A stretch of DNA of 64,000 nt. It comes from Vibrio tarriae. Its GTDB lineage: Bacteria > Pseudomonadota > Gammaproteobacteria > Enterobacterales > Vibrionaceae. The stretch lies in NCBI RefSeq assembly GCF_002216685.1, contig NZ_CP022352.1, positions 310,001-374,000 of the forward strand, written 5' to 3'. A program made the translations under genes and the position numbers. The notes under the pieces are model-generated. The model was given only the letters and a program-made list of their open reading frames with translations. It was not told the DNA's origin and did not search any database. Positions 8,269 to 17,490 of the stretch are shown here, piece after piece (the first letter of the stretch is position 1; each line of letters starts with the position of its first letter).

Positions 8269-9438
8269 TTAGCGCCACACACCCCATTCGCCCGTGGTTC
8301 CCGGCTCTTCACCTTGTGTCCACCACTGGGCAGTCCAGCTCTTGCCTTTATGAGTGACTACCGCGCCTGCGGTATAAGTCTTGCTCTTATCCCATGCATT
8401 TTCGGGTTGAGTCGGTGGAGTGGCATCTCCTTTGGTGAGCGATAAGCGGTAAGTGAGGTTACTGTTTGGCGCAAACACTTGGTTGGCGTACAGATTTTGC
8501 GTATCAAACATGTAGTGGTTCATCTCTTGGTGCCAAATACCAATAAACCATTCGCCGTTTTTGAGTTGATTGAACTGACCCGCTAGCTCGGCAGGCCAAG
8601 TCTCCAAATTGTTGGCACGGATTGGCAAGGCAATATCTGTCGTCTCCATACCTGTCGCATCAAATGTTCGCAAGCGAACACTATCTCCGACTTCAACAGG
8701 GCCAAACCCTTGCGGTACGTAGTAACCCAAAGCGGTGAGCTTAACCGGATCGGTCGGGTCCGTCGGATCTGGTGGCGTGGTAGCGCCGCCAAAGGTGATG
8801 TCACTACAGTTGTAGAAACCTTCACCACCTGCATCTACCCGCTGCCAGCGCGTGTAAAGAATCGCATCACCACTGCGATCTTGTGGCAAGGTGACTTTGA
8901 AACGGTATTTCTTATCACTTCCCGCGGCCACATCGTCCGAGCTGCCGACCAATTCCAAGTCATCCCACGTCAGTGGCTTGGTGTGGTCGTAAGTCGCTTT
9001 ACTTAAATAAAATTGCCAATACGAGGGATTGTGAGGCGTTGCCGCATGGAACACGACCTCAATTTGACCATTGGCATCTAGGGTGATTCCGGTTTTTTGC
9101 CAATGGGCAGAAGGCACATTCAAGCCCGCTTTGGCTTTATCACCCGCCGAACAGAGCTCGCCATCTTTCACCACCGCTTTTACTGCGGCCATATCCCGAT
9201 ACTTCTGCACATTGGCCGAGACCTCATTGCGCTGCACAAACGGAAAAGCGCCGGACACATCATACGCCGCCTTACACGCTTGATTCGGAATGGCGTTATC
9301 CCAAAATCCGCCGTCGAGGTAACAGGTGTTTTGCCTAGCACTTGGGAACTCCACCCAGCCATGCGCTTGTACCTGCGGCGTCGCCAAAACGCCAAGAGCG
9401 ACTGAGCCTAGCGCACTGATTTTTAATCCGTATTTCAT
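8269..9438 (-). CDS. Secreted lytic polysaccharide monooxygenase / chitin-binding protein (AA10 + CBM5/12)
   Basis: Exported protein of 389 residues. A signal peptide ends at VQA25, so the mature chain begins with His26 (HGWVEFPSARQ), the N-terminal copper ligand of AA10 lytic polysaccharide monooxygenases. The second histidine is probably in AATPHNPSYWQFYLSK. A proline- and threonine-rich linker (TTPPDPTDPTDP) leads to a middle binding module. A C-terminal CBM5/12 chitin-binding module (WDKSKTYTAGAVVTHKGKSW) ends the protein. The likely role is oxidative attack on, or adhesion to, chitin, as for the GbpA-type proteins of Vibrio. GAGGAATAACC precedes the ATG. Confidence 0.92.
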   Translation of the reverse strand: MKYGLKISALGSVALGVLATPQVQAHGWVEFPSARQNTCYLDGGFWDNAIPNQACKAAYDVSGAFPFVQRNEVSANVQKYRDMAAVKAVVKDGELCSAGDKAKAGLNVPSAHWQKTGITLDANGQIEVVFHAATPHNPSYWQFYLSKATYDHTKPLTWDDLELVGSSDDVAAGSDKKYRFKVTLPQDRSGDAILYTRWQRVDAGGEGFYNCSDITFGGATTPPDPTDPTDPVKLTALGYYVPQGFGPVEVGDSVRLRTFDATGMETTDIALPIRANNLETWPAELAGQFNQLKNGEWFIGIWHQEMNHYMFDTQNLYANQVFAPNSNLTYRLSLTKGDATPPTQPENAWDKSKTYTAGAVVTHKGKSWTAQWWTQGEEPGTTGEWGVWR

Positions 9439-9861
9439 GGTTATTCCTCTTCAATTGTGACTTTTATTATTCGCCATTACTTATTTACAAATGGCTAACA
9501 AAAGCTAGCAACAACCCCAAAATAGCGTGTCAATTTCAACACAATGCATTGATAAAAATGGTCAATTTGCCATCTGCTTTCCAGCACTTATATGCAATAG
9601 CAACCCATTACGATTAATCTTCGAGGCACTTCAAAACCGTCACAACAACAATATGGTGCAAATAGAAGATCGGATTTTTGGCTAATCACTAACAATGTCA
9701 GTAAAACCGCCAGAAAGCCGCTTAATCTCAAAAAATTCAACCGTACATTTTCAAAAGCTTTACGGTACTTGACAGACTCTTTACACAACCATTGATAGGA
9801 TAAACATATCTCTCGAATACTAGAGAGTCAGCCATCATTTTTAATAATAAATAACATTTGC
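9439..9861. other. Intergenic region upstream of the chitin-binding protein gene
   Basis: About 420 bases between the divergent chitin-binding and DUF3316 genes, before the ERIC repeat. It is AT-rich and should hold the promoter of the chitin-binding gene. I could not recognise a convincing operator. A 66-codon minus-strand reading frame at 9588-9788 has no ribosome site or recognisable product and was not called. Confidence 0.4.
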
Positions 9862-9988
9862 TATCCCAAAACTGCTTGGAGTTGTAGGTAGGCGACAATA
9901 AAGTTCACCTCTATGGGCATAGATTGATTCTATGTTTGGAGTGGATGAATGTAGCCAGAACCGCCACAGCTTTAAGTAGGAAGGGATA
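9862..9988. repeat. ERIC repeat (copy 2)
   Basis: A 127-base element bounded by TATCCC and GGGATA. It aligns along its length with the copy at 5829-5956: GCTTGGAGTTGTAGGTAGGC near the left end and CACAGCTTTAAGTAGGAAGG near the right. It ends 18 bases before the DUF3316 start codon, so it lies in the leader of that gene, and transcripts crossing it would fold into the long ERIC hairpin. Confidence 0.88.
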
Positions 9989-10006
9989 AACAAGAAGGAA
10001 ATCTAG

Positions 10007-10354
10007 ATGAGAAAAATTACCCTAGGGCTTGCTACTTTTATCCTCAGCACCAACGTTTTTGCATCCATGGATACTAGCTATGAAGCTCGTACCCTAGATG
10101 CTGGTATCTATACCACTCAAGACCAAGCTTATGCTGCTGGGGCTAAGAAAACAGAGCAGTTAAAAACTCTGCCAACCAAGACGCTCGCGAATGAACTATC
10201 CGTGTGGGGCAGCAAAGTTTTACCGCAAACCTTAAAAATCGATAACACTGAGGTATTAGTCGAGTCGATATCCGCGAAAGCGGGTGATACCGAATATCGC
10301 TCCATGGTGAAAGTCAACTATCACTATCAAATACGCGATAATGATCGTAACTAA
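10007..10354 (+). CDS. DUF3316 family exported protein
   Basis: Small protein of 115 residues with a signal peptide (MRKITLGLATFILSTNVFA|SMDTSYE), so probably periplasmic. The remainder resembles DUF3316, a family I know mainly from vibrios and without an assigned function. The start is supported by AAGGAAATCTAG before the ATG. It stands alone, downstream of an ERIC repeat and followed by a small hairpin. Confidence 0.75.
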   Translation: MRKITLGLATFILSTNVFASMDTSYEARTLDAGIYTTQDQAYAAGAKKTEQLKTLPTKTLANELSVWGSKVLPQTLKIDNTEVLVESISAKAGDTEYRSMVKVNYHYQIRDNDRN

Positions 10355-10368
10355 CACCCTTATTTAAG

Positions 10369-10386
10369 ATGGCAAAGGATTGCCAT
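10369..10386 (+). terminator. Hairpin after the DUF3316 gene
   Basis: ATGGCAA (10369-10375) and TTGCCAT (10380-10386) form a perfect 7-base stem with loop AGGA, 15 bases after the stop codon. The sequence that follows is only moderately T-rich, so this may be a weak terminator. Confidence 0.45.
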
Positions 10387-10443
10387 TCATTCACTTTCTA
10401 CCCGTTGAATCTATATTTTTTCGCTCCTTCTTCGTATCATCCA

Positions 10444-10456
10444 TTCGATTAACGAA
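10444..10456. promoter_or_regulatory. Candidate GlpR operator upstream of glpT
   Basis: TTCGATTAACGAA resembles the GlpR repressor core (TTCG and CGAA arms around an AT-rich centre). A similar TTCGAACGAA is at 10660-10669, and half-sites (ATTTTCGTTAAA) lie between. The 420-base gap before glpT is AT-rich and otherwise empty. Assignment rests on motif similarity and on the function of glpT only. Confidence 0.4.
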
Positions 10457-10774
10457 AGCATTTCATTTTCGTTAAATCCACATTTAATTTCAGACGAAAA
10501 TTTCACCGCCACAAAAGCAATGGAAATGATCCAAACGCTTAATTTTGCGATTAAAGTCAACAAAACCGAAAATTTACAATTTGTTTCTATTCGTAAAATA
10601 ATTCACGTGCTACATCAATCACAGTAATAACAATTCATAAACATAAGAATCTCGATACTTTCGAACGAAAATAAATTGCTCGTTCGCCATTTCTTTACTG
10701 CAGTGGTGCTCACTTCTGTACTGTGAGTTCCGATAGTAGAGGTTTATACCATCGCAAAAAACAATGAGGTCACT

Positions 10775-12133
10775 ATGTTCGAGCTCTTCAAACCGGCTGC
10801 GCATACGCAGCGGCTGCCATCCGATAAGGTGGACAGCGTCTATTCACGCCTTCGTTGGCAACTTTTCATCGGTATTTTTGTTGGTTATGCGGGTTACTAT
10901 CTGGTCCGTAAGAACTTTAGTTTGGCAATGCCTTACCTGATTGAACAAGGCTTTAGTCGTGGCGATCTGGGTGTGGCATTAGGTGCGGTTTCGATCGCAT
11001 ATGGTCTATCTAAATTTTTAATGGGTAACGTTTCGGACCGCTCGAACCCTCGCTACTTCCTCAGCGCGGGTCTACTCCTTTCTGCCTTAGTTATGTTCTG
11101 CTTCGGTTTTATGCCGTGGGCAACTAGCAGTATTACTGCAATGTTTATTCTGTTGTTTTTAAACGGTTGGTTCCAAGGTATGGGTTGGCCGGCTTGTGGT
11201 CGAACCATGGTGCACTGGTGGTCACGTAAAGAGCGGGGGGAGATTGTTTCAGTATGGAACGTCGCTCACAACGTCGGTGGTGGCTTGATTGGCCCTATTT
11301 TCCTGCTCGGCTTATGGATGTTTAACGATGATTGGCGCACCGCCTTCTATGTACCTGCTTTCTTTGCGGTTCTGGTTGCTATTTTTGCTTGGGTCATTAT
11401 GCGTGATACGCCGCAATCTTGTGGTTTACCCCCCATTGAAGACTACAAAAACGACTATCCCGATGATTACGATACATCACATGAAAATGAGATGAATGCG
11501 AAAGAGATCTTCTTTAAGTATGTCTTCAACAACAAACTGCTTTGGTCGATTGCGATTGCTAACGCCTTCGTTTACCTGATCCGCTACGGTGTACTTGACT
11601 GGGCTCCGGTTTACCTCAAAGAAGCCAAACACTTCACGGTTGATAAATCTTCTTGGGCTTACTTCCTGTACGAGTGGGCGGGCATCCCGGGTACTTTGTT
11701 GTGTGGTTGGATTTCCGACAAAGTGTTTAAAGGCCGCCGTGCGCCAGCGGGCATCCTGTTTATGGTGTTGGTAACGCTTGCGGTTCTGGTTTACTGGTTC
11801 AACCCAGCAGGCAACCCAACTGTGGATATGGCCGCTCTGGTCGCGATCGGCTTTTTGATCTACGGCCCTGTGATGCTGATTGGCCTTTACGCTCTGGAAC
11901 TGGCTCCGAAGAAAGCCGCCGGTACCGCAGCAGGTCTGACTGGTCTCTTTGGCTACTTAGGTGGTGCTGTGGCAGCTAACGCGATATTGGGCTACACCGT
12001 TGACCACTTCGGTTGGGATGGCGGCTTCATGGTATTGGTTGCCTCTTGTGTACTCTCAGTGATCTGCTTGATTTACGCTTTCGTTGGCGAACGCGCTCAC
12101 CATAACGATAAGCTTAAACAAGCGACCATTTAA
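10775..12133 (+). CDS. glpT: Glycerol-3-phosphate transporter (MFS antiporter)
   Basis: Inner-membrane major-facilitator protein of 452 residues that exchanges external glycerol-3-phosphate for inorganic phosphate. The N-terminus shows the organophosphate:phosphate antiporter pattern [17 protein letters not shown], in which the arginine is a substrate-binding residue of GlpT. Twelve membrane segments are apparent, and length equals the Escherichia coli protein. GAGGTC precedes the ATG. It is followed by glpQ in the same direction, so released glycerol-3-phosphate can be taken up at once. Confidence 0.96.
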   Translation: MFELFKPAAHTQRLPSDKVDSVYSRLRWQLFIGIFVGYAGYYLVRKNFSLAMPYLIEQGFSRGDLGVALGAVSIAYGLSKFLMGNVSDRSNPRYFLSAGLLLSALVMFCFGFMPWATSSITAMFILLFLNGWFQGMGWPACGRTMVHWWSRKERGEIVSVWNVAHNVGGGLIGPIFLLGLWMFNDDWRTAFYVPAFFAVLVAIFAWVIMRDTPQSCGLPPIEDYKNDYPDDYDTSHENEMNAKEIFFKYVFNNKLLWSIAIANAFVYLIRYGVLDWAPVYLKEAKHFTVDKSSWAYFLYEWAGIPGTLLCGWISDKVFKGRRAPAGILFMVLVTLAVLVYWFNPAGNPTVDMAALVAIGFLIYGPVMLIGLYALELAPKKAAGTAAGLTGLFGYLGGAVAANAILGYTVDHFGWDGGFMVLVASCVLSVICLIYAFVGERAHHNDKLKQATI

Positions 12134-12182
12134 GAGCGTGTGTCATCAAGCAATAACATCGTCAGTGTAGCTTGTCCCCCTC

Positions 12183-12212
12183 GCCGCGCACTTGCCTGAT
12201 TAGGAGCGCGGC
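12183..12212 (+). promoter_or_regulatory. Intercistronic hairpin between glpT and glpQ
   Basis: GCCGCGC (12183-12189) and GCGCGGC (12206-12212) form a 7-base GC-only stem with a 16-base loop. There is no T-run, so it is more likely an mRNA-stability or differential-expression element than a terminator. Confidence 0.4.
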
Positions 12213-12283
12213 AACTCTCTCTCCCACCCTAACGTCACGTGCCATTTGACGCCTTAGGGCTGGGAAGAACAAAAAAGGAATTC

Positions 12284-13354
12284 ATGATGCTAAAACCATT
12301 CTCGCTTTCTCTGCTGGCTCTGGCCTGCTCAACCTCGCTATTTTCAAGCATTCTTTCTGCAGAACCGTTAGTGATTGCTCACCGCGGAGCCTCTGGCTAC
12401 TTGCCAGAACATACTCTAGAAGCCAAAACACTGGCTTATGCGATGAAACCGGATTACATCGAGCAAGATGTGGTGATGACCAAAGACGATCAATTGGTGG
12501 TATTACATGATCACTATTTGGATCGCGTCACCGATGTTGCGGAGCGTTTCCCTAACCGCGCACGAGCCGATGGCCGTTATTACGCGATTGACTTTACCTT
12601 AGCCGAAATCAAAACCCTGCGCGTGACAGAAGGGTTCGACATTGATGATCAAGGTAACAAAGTCGCGGGTTTTCCTGATCGTTTTCCGATCTGGAAAAGT
12701 GATTTCACCGTGCCGACTTTTGCGGAAGAAATTGAGCTGATCCAAGGGCTCAACAAGACGCTCGGTTATAACATTGGTATCTACCCTGAAATCAAAGCGC
12801 CTTGGTTTCACCGCCACGAAGGCAAAGATATTTCTCAAGCAGTCCTCAAAGTGCTAAAGCAGTATGGTTACGACAGCAAAGACGACAAAATCTATCTGCA
12901 ATGTTTTGACCCTATCGAGCTAAAACGCATTCATGATGAACTGCAGCCAGCGATGAAGATGGATCTCAATCTAGTTCAGCTACTAGCGTACACCGACTGG
13001 AATGAAACCATGGTTTATCAAGCAGACCAAGCCACCCCCTATGACTATGACTGGATGTTTGCCGAAGGCGGCATGGCCAAAGTCGCGCAATACGCCGATG
13101 GCATCGGCCCTTGGAAACCTATGTTGGTTGATGATGTTTCCACCAAAGACAACATCATTATTAAGCCGTTGATGAAACAAGCGAAAGAGGCTGGCCTCGT
13201 GGTGCATCCTTACACCTTCCGTGCCGATAAAGGGCGCATTGCACCTTGGGCAGACAACTTCGAAGGGATGCTGGATGTGTTCTACAACCAAGTGAAAGTC
13301 GATGGTCTGTTTACGGACTTCCCTGATAAAGCGGTGGCTTTCTTAAATCAATAA
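12284..13354 (+). CDS. glpQ: Periplasmic glycerophosphodiester phosphodiesterase
   Basis: Hydrolyses glycerophosphodiesters to glycerol-3-phosphate and an alcohol in the periplasm. From the ATG at 12284, chosen for AAGGAA just upstream, the protein has 356 residues, close to E. coli GlpQ. The signal peptide ends about SILSA|EPLVIAHRG. The catalytic GDPD motif AHRGASGYLPEHTLEA follows, with the metal-binding EQDVVMTKDDQLVVLHD downstream. A second in-frame ATG at 12287 is equally usable. It supplies substrate for GlpT encoded upstream. Confidence 0.95.
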   Translation: MMLKPFSLSLLALACSTSLFSSILSAEPLVIAHRGASGYLPEHTLEAKTLAYAMKPDYIEQDVVMTKDDQLVVLHDHYLDRVTDVAERFPNRARADGRYYAIDFTLAEIKTLRVTEGFDIDDQGNKVAGFPDRFPIWKSDFTVPTFAEEIELIQGLNKTLGYNIGIYPEIKAPWFHRHEGKDISQAVLKVLKQYGYDSKDDKIYLQCFDPIELKRIHDELQPAMKMDLNLVQLLAYTDWNETMVYQADQATPYDYDWMFAEGGMAKVAQYADGIGPWKPMLVDDVSTKDNIIIKPLMKQAKEAGLVVHPYTFRADKGRIAPWADNFEGMLDVFYNQVKVDGLFTDFPDKAVAFLNQ

Positions 13355-13397
13355 TACGTTAAGCAGAAATGTTTGAAGTGATTGGCCATCAAAGAAC

Positions 13398-13417
13398 CAG
13401 CGGGGTGAAAGCCGCTG
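13398..13417. terminator. Convergent hairpin between glpQ and rbsR
   Basis: CAGCGG (13398-13403) and CCGCTG (13412-13417) form a 6-base stem between two converging genes. Moderately T-rich sequence follows on the minus strand (GTTCTTTG). It is a plausible weak bidirectional terminator. Confidence 0.4.
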
Positions 13418-13481
13418 ATTCCTCCAATTTAGATTAAGACTGTCGTTATCCAAGAGCATGTAACAAGCTAATAAACCTGCT

Positions 13482-14486
13482 TTAACTCAGCTCTCTCACA
13501 CTATTACGTACCGTTAAAGTCGGCTCTAATTGCACAACTTGCGCGGTAGTGTCTGGGTTTTCCAAGCGATAAAGCAAGGTATCCACCGCCGCTTTGCCGA
13601 GACGGTATTTGGGTTGATGAATGGTGGTTAACGCCGGGGTCATAAACTTAGCAATATGCACATCATCGTAACCAATCAAGGAAAGATCGTCCGGGATTCG
13701 CAAACCTCGTTGGCTGGCGGCTTGAATCACGCCCATCGCCATCATGTCGTTACACACAAACAGTGCGCTTGGCAGCTTTCCTCGCTCATACAGCTTTTCA
13801 AAAGCTTGGTAGCCACCTTCACATTCGAAGTCAGATTCAATAATCCAGTCAGGATGAATTCCAAGCCCAGCTTCCGCTAACGCACGTTTGTAACCTTCAT
13901 AACGCATCTGTGCTTGGTGGCGAATCAGCGGACCTGTGATACAACCAATCTCTTTATGTCCACACTCGATCAGATGTTTGGCCGCCATGTAGCCGCCTTG
14001 CAGTGAGTTGTCTTGAATTTTGTCACTGGCAAACAGGATTGGGCCCCAGTCCATCACGACAACAGGAATATCGGGATAACGATCAAACACATCCAACCGT
14101 TCTCCCTCAAGGGTTGAACACATCAGCAATAAACCATCGACACGCTTTTGCAGCAAGGTATTGATGCTGGCTTTCATGCGTTGGTTATCGCCTTCGGTGT
14201 TACACAGAATCAGGTTATAACCTTTGTGATAACAACTACGTTCTACGCCTTTTACCACTTCACCAAAAAATGGGTTGGTTGAAGTGGTCACTAACATACC
14301 GATGGTTTTGGTGCGGTTCATTTTTAGGCTACGCGCGAGGGCGGAAGGCGCGTAATTGAGTTGCTGAGCCGCGTTGTTCACCCGCTCAGCAATTTCATCA
14401 CTCACAAAACGGCTTTTATTGATGACATGGCTCACGGTTGAAGTGGAGACGCCTGCAAGTCGAGCGATATCCTTCATGGTGGCCAT
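13482..14486 (-). CDS. rbsR: Ribose operon repressor, LacI family
   Basis: Repressor of 334 residues: an N-terminal LacI helix-turn-helix with hinge (MKDIARLAGVSTSTVSHVIN and ALARSLK) followed by a periplasmic-binding-protein-like ribose-sensing core. AGGAG precedes the ATG. It is the last gene of rbsDACBKR, nine bases after rbsK, as in E. coli. Its probable operator, CATCGAAACGTTTCGATG, lies upstream of rbsD at 19507-19524. Ribose binding is expected to release it. Confidence 0.95.
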   Translation of the reverse strand: MATMKDIARLAGVSTSTVSHVINKSRFVSDEIAERVNNAAQQLNYAPSALARSLKMNRTKTIGMLVTTSTNPFFGEVVKGVERSCYHKGYNLILCNTEGDNQRMKASINTLLQKRVDGLLLMCSTLEGERLDVFDRYPDIPVVVMDWGPILFASDKIQDNSLQGGYMAAKHLIECGHKEIGCITGPLIRHQAQMRYEGYKRALAEAGLGIHPDWIIESDFECEGGYQAFEKLYERGKLPSALFVCNDMMAMGVIQAASQRGLRIPDDLSLIGYDDVHIAKFMTPALTTIHQPKYRLGKAAVDTLLYRLENPDTTAQVVQLEPTLTVRNSVRELS

Positions 14487-14495
14487 GTTTATCTC

Positions 14496-15416
14496 CTATG
14501 AGTGTTCTTTTAAAAAGGTATCGACTTCCATACGAGTGGGAATCGAAGTTTGCGCGCCAAAGCGCGTCACTGAGAGCGCCGCAGCAGCATGGGCAAACTT
14601 AATGGCTGATTCTAGTGGCATTTCTTGCAACAAGCCAGTCACCAATGCACCGTTAAAGGTATCACCTGCGGCAGTGGTGTCCGTGGCTTTCACCACAAAA
14701 CCGGGAATTCGTTGCCCACGACCATTTTCGCTTAGCCAAACACCTTTTGAGCCAAGAGTAATGATAACAATCTCGATGCCTTTACAGTGTAAAGCGTCCG
14801 CCGCTTGCTGCGCACTGGCCTCATCCGAGACCGTAATTCCGGTGAGCACTTCCGCTTCGGTTTCATTCGGCGTGATCAAATCTACACACTTCAGCAGTTC
14901 ATCTGGCAATTCACGGGCAGGCGCAGGGTTAAGAATCACATTGGTTTTAGCCGCTTTGGCCTCTTGCGCCGCTTTTAAAATGCCATCAAGCGGCGTTTCT
15001 AGTTGCATCAGCAGATAACGTGCATCCCGAATCGCCGTAAGATCGGGCTCAATAGCAGCGGCCGTCAGCTTGGCATTCGCTTCCGCAGATATGCAGATAC
15101 TGTTCTCACCACTATCTGAGACTTGAATCATCGCAATGCCGGTTGGGCAGTTCGGTTGCAGCTTCACGCCCGCCGTATTGATGCCATCTAGCTTAAAACT
15201 TTCACGAATATTAATGCCAAACGAATCATCGCCAACACAGGCAATGAAACCCACATCCGCTTGCATACGCGCGGCGGCAACCGCTTGGTTTGCCCCTTTT
15301 CCGCCCGGAATGACTTGATAATTGCGCCCGTGTAGGGTTTCTCCTGGGCGAGGAAATGAAGGCACTTGCAGCACATGGTCTGCATTGACGCTACCCAGAA
15401 CCACCAACTTATTCAT
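14496..15416 (-). CDS. rbsK: Ribokinase
   Basis: Cytoplasmic PfkB-family kinase of 306 residues that converts ribose to ribose-5-phosphate with ATP. Seen in the sequence: N-terminal GSVNADHVLQVPSFPRPGET and GGKGANQAVAAARM (substrate and lid region) and C-terminal DTTAAGDTFNGALVTGL containing the catalytic aspartate and anion hole. AAGGAT precedes the ATG. It follows rbsB after a hairpin-containing gap of about 140 bases. Confidence 0.96.
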   Translation of the reverse strand: MNKLVVLGSVNADHVLQVPSFPRPGETLHGRNYQVIPGGKGANQAVAAARMQADVGFIACVGDDSFGINIRESFKLDGINTAGVKLQPNCPTGIAMIQVSDSGENSICISAEANAKLTAAAIEPDLTAIRDARYLLMQLETPLDGILKAAQEAKAAKTNVILNPAPARELPDELLKCVDLITPNETEAEVLTGITVSDEASAQQAADALHCKGIEIVIITLGSKGVWLSENGRGQRIPGFVVKATDTTAAGDTFNGALVTGLLQEMPLESAIKFAHAAAALSVTRFGAQTSIPTRMEVDTFLKEHS

Positions 15417-15521
15417 ACGGTTATCCTTTGTATTGATGAGGAAAAACAGAGTGGTTTAATGGCTGATACCCTTTTTATTTGTTGGGCAGCAGAGGAAAAT
15501 AAAACCAGTAAACCGCTCGGT

Positions 15522-15547
15522 TTTCCCTCCTCATGCGAGGAGGGAAA
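15522..15547 (-). terminator. Strong hairpin between rbsB and rbsK (attenuator)
   Basis: TTTCCCTCCTC / GAGGAGGGAAA form an 11-base perfect stem with loop ATGC just after rbsB. Placed inside the operon, it probably lowers expression of rbsK and rbsR relative to the abundant binding protein and protects the rbsB message. A smaller dyad (AACCG/CGGTT) follows on the minus strand. Confidence 0.6.
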
Positions 15548-15553
15548 CGGGTA

Positions 15554-16432
15554 TTATTTTGAAATCACTTTCAGAGCGACAGGGATGTAAGCTTCCACTT
15601 TTTCACCCTTGAGCATTTTGTCAGCGGTTTCAACACCAATTGCGCCGATCATGTCTGGCTGCTGTGCGACAGTGGCTGCTAATTGGCCGCGCTCTACCGC
15701 TGCGATGCCATCATCGGTGCCATCAAAGCCAACAATCATCACAGACTTGCCTGACGCTTGAATCGCACGCAGTGCACCCAATGCCATTTCATCGTTTTGC
15801 GCGAAAACCGCTTGAACATCTGGGTTCGCTGCCAGTAGGTTTTCCATCACGTTCAAACCTTTAGTGCGGTCGAAGTCCGCTGGTTGACTGGCCAGCAGTT
15901 GCATCTTGCTGCCTTTCACCGCACTCATGAAACCTTCACCACGCTCACGCGCCGCTGAAGTTCCGGCGATACCTTCCAGTTGGATCACTTTGGCATCGCT
16001 GCCCATTTTCGCTTCAATAAAGTGGCCGGCCATTTCGCCGCCGACTACGTTGTCGGACGCAATGTGGCTCACTACCTCACCACGGCTCGCGCCACGGTCA
16101 AGCGTCAGCACTGGGATCTTTGAGCGGTTCGCGATACGAATCGCGTTAGAAACCGCATCCGAATCGGTCGGGTTGATCAGAATCGCTTTTACGCCGCGCA
16201 CAGTGAGGTCTTCCACGTTCGAAAGCTCTTTGCTTGGGTCATTTTGCGAGTCCAGTACAATCAGGTTGTAGCCAAGTTCTTTGGCTTTCGCTTCTGCCCC
16301 ATCCTTCATGGTCACGAAAAACGGGTTGTTCAGCGTTGAAAGTACAATCGCCACGGTATCTTGCGCTTGCGCCGCAAAAGAAACCGAAGTGGAAAGTAGA
16401 GCAGCAGAGATAAGAGTGGTCAGTTTTTTCAT
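15554..16432 (-). CDS. rbsB: D-ribose ABC transporter periplasmic binding protein
   Basis: Periplasmic ribose receptor delivering sugar to RbsAC and, in many bacteria, to a chemoreceptor. The start at 16432 ([13 protein letters not shown]) is chosen because AAGGA lies 8 bases upstream; an ATG two codons earlier is too close to that site. It gives 292 residues with signal peptide ending [11 protein letters not shown]. The conserved [21 protein letters not shown] opening and the LDSQND motif identify RbsB. It lies after rbsC in the operon. Confidence 0.95.
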   Translation of the reverse strand: MKKLTTLISAALLSTSVSFAAQAQDTVAIVLSTLNNPFFVTMKDGAEAKAKELGYNLIVLDSQNDPSKELSNVEDLTVRGVKAILINPTDSDAVSNAIRIANRSKIPVLTLDRGASRGEVVSHIASDNVVGGEMAGHFIEAKMGSDAKVIQLEGIAGTSAARERGEGFMSAVKGSKMQLLASQPADFDRTKGLNVMENLLAANPDVQAVFAQNDEMALGALRAIQASGKSVMIVGFDGTDDGIAAVERGQLAATVAQQPDMIGAIGVETADKMLKGEKVEAYIPVALKVISK

Positions 16433-16492
16433 TCTCATAGTCCTTTTTGGTTGCGCCTCGCAGTTCTTGCCCTGCTGAGGCGGATTCACGTT

Positions 16493-17476
16493 TTATTTAT
16501 TTTTGTTGTCTACCAAGACCGCCAGCAAAATAACCACAGCTTTCGCAATCATTTGGTAGTAGGAGGAAACATCGAGCAAGTTCAATGCGTTGTTTAAAAA
16601 TCCGATGATGAGAGCGCCGATCAGCGTGCCCATGATGCGGCCTTTACCGCCCATCAAACTGGTGCCCCCGAGCACCACAGCCGCAATCGCGTCCAATTCA
16701 TAGCCCATACCTGCGGTAGGTTGCGCTGAAGAAAGGCGAGAAGTGACAATAATGCCCGCCAGCGCAGCCAGTAGACCACAGATGGCATACACGCCGATTT
16801 TGACGCGATCTACGTTGATACCTGAAAGGCGAGTCGCCGATTCGTTACCGCCCACCGCATACACATAGCGGCCAAAGCGAGTGTGATTGAGCAAGTACCA
16901 AGCGCCGGCAAATACCACGACCATCAGCCATACCGGAACCGGAATACCCAACGCGTAGCCAGTACCAAACCATGCAAAGGTGTCCGCTGTATCGGTAAAT
17001 CCGGTCGAAATCGGACGACCATCGGTGTACACCATAGTGACACCGCGCAGCAGAGTCATGGTTACTAATGTCGCGATAAAGGCCTGCACTTTACCTTTGG
17101 CAATGATGATGCCGCTGATTGCACCAAGCGCAGCACCAGCCAGCAAAGCCGTAGGCACAGCTACCAGAACAGGAACTTCCATCGACACTAAGGTGGCCGC
17201 AAAAGCGCCACATAAGGCGAGCACAGAACCGACGCTCAAATCAATCCCTGCGGTTAAGATGACCAAGGTCATACCCACCGCGATGATCGCGTTGACCGAA
17301 GTTTGGCGCAGAATGTTCAGTAAGTTATCAACCGTGAAAAAATTCGGGTTTAAGAAAGAGACGACAACCACTAAAAACAGCAGTGCGATCAGCGATTTTT
17401 GTTCAATCAACCACTCTTTGCTGAGCAGTTTTTTACGGTTATCAGATGTCGTATTAGTCATGGTTCGGGTACTCAT
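16493..17476 (-). CDS. rbsC: Ribose ABC transporter permease
   Basis: Inner-membrane permease of about 327 residues with 8 to 10 membrane segments. The family region LTAGIDLSVGSVLALCGA and the GGTSLMGGKGRIMGTLIGA loop are present. I chose the ATG at 17476 for its AAGGAT site. A longer frame starts at an ATG at 17494 that overlaps the rbsA stop as ATGA, which remains possible by translational coupling. Homodimer partner of RbsA. Confidence 0.94.
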   Translation of the reverse strand: MSTRTMTNTTSDNRKKLLSKEWLIEQKSLIALLFLVVVVSFLNPNFFTVDNLLNILRQTSVNAIIAVGMTLVILTAGIDLSVGSVLALCGAFAATLVSMEVPVLVAVPTALLAGAALGAISGIIIAKGKVQAFIATLVTMTLLRGVTMVYTDGRPISTGFTDTADTFAWFGTGYALGIPVPVWLMVVVFAGAWYLLNHTRFGRYVYAVGGNESATRLSGINVDRVKIGVYAICGLLAALAGIIVTSRLSSAQPTAGMGYELDAIAAVVLGGTSLMGGKGRIMGTLIGALIIGFLNNALNLLDVSSYYQMIAKAVVILLAVLVDNKNK

Positions 17477-17490
17477 GCTGTATCCTTGTT

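Noticed and set aside
9588..9788. 66-codon minus-strand reading frame upstream of the chitin-binding gene
   Set aside because: No Shine-Dalgarno sequence, no recognisable product and unusual composition; more likely promoter DNA.
10619..10804. 61-codon minus-strand reading frame across the glpT start
   Set aside because: Overlaps the glpT promoter and start codon on the opposite strand and has no family resemblance.
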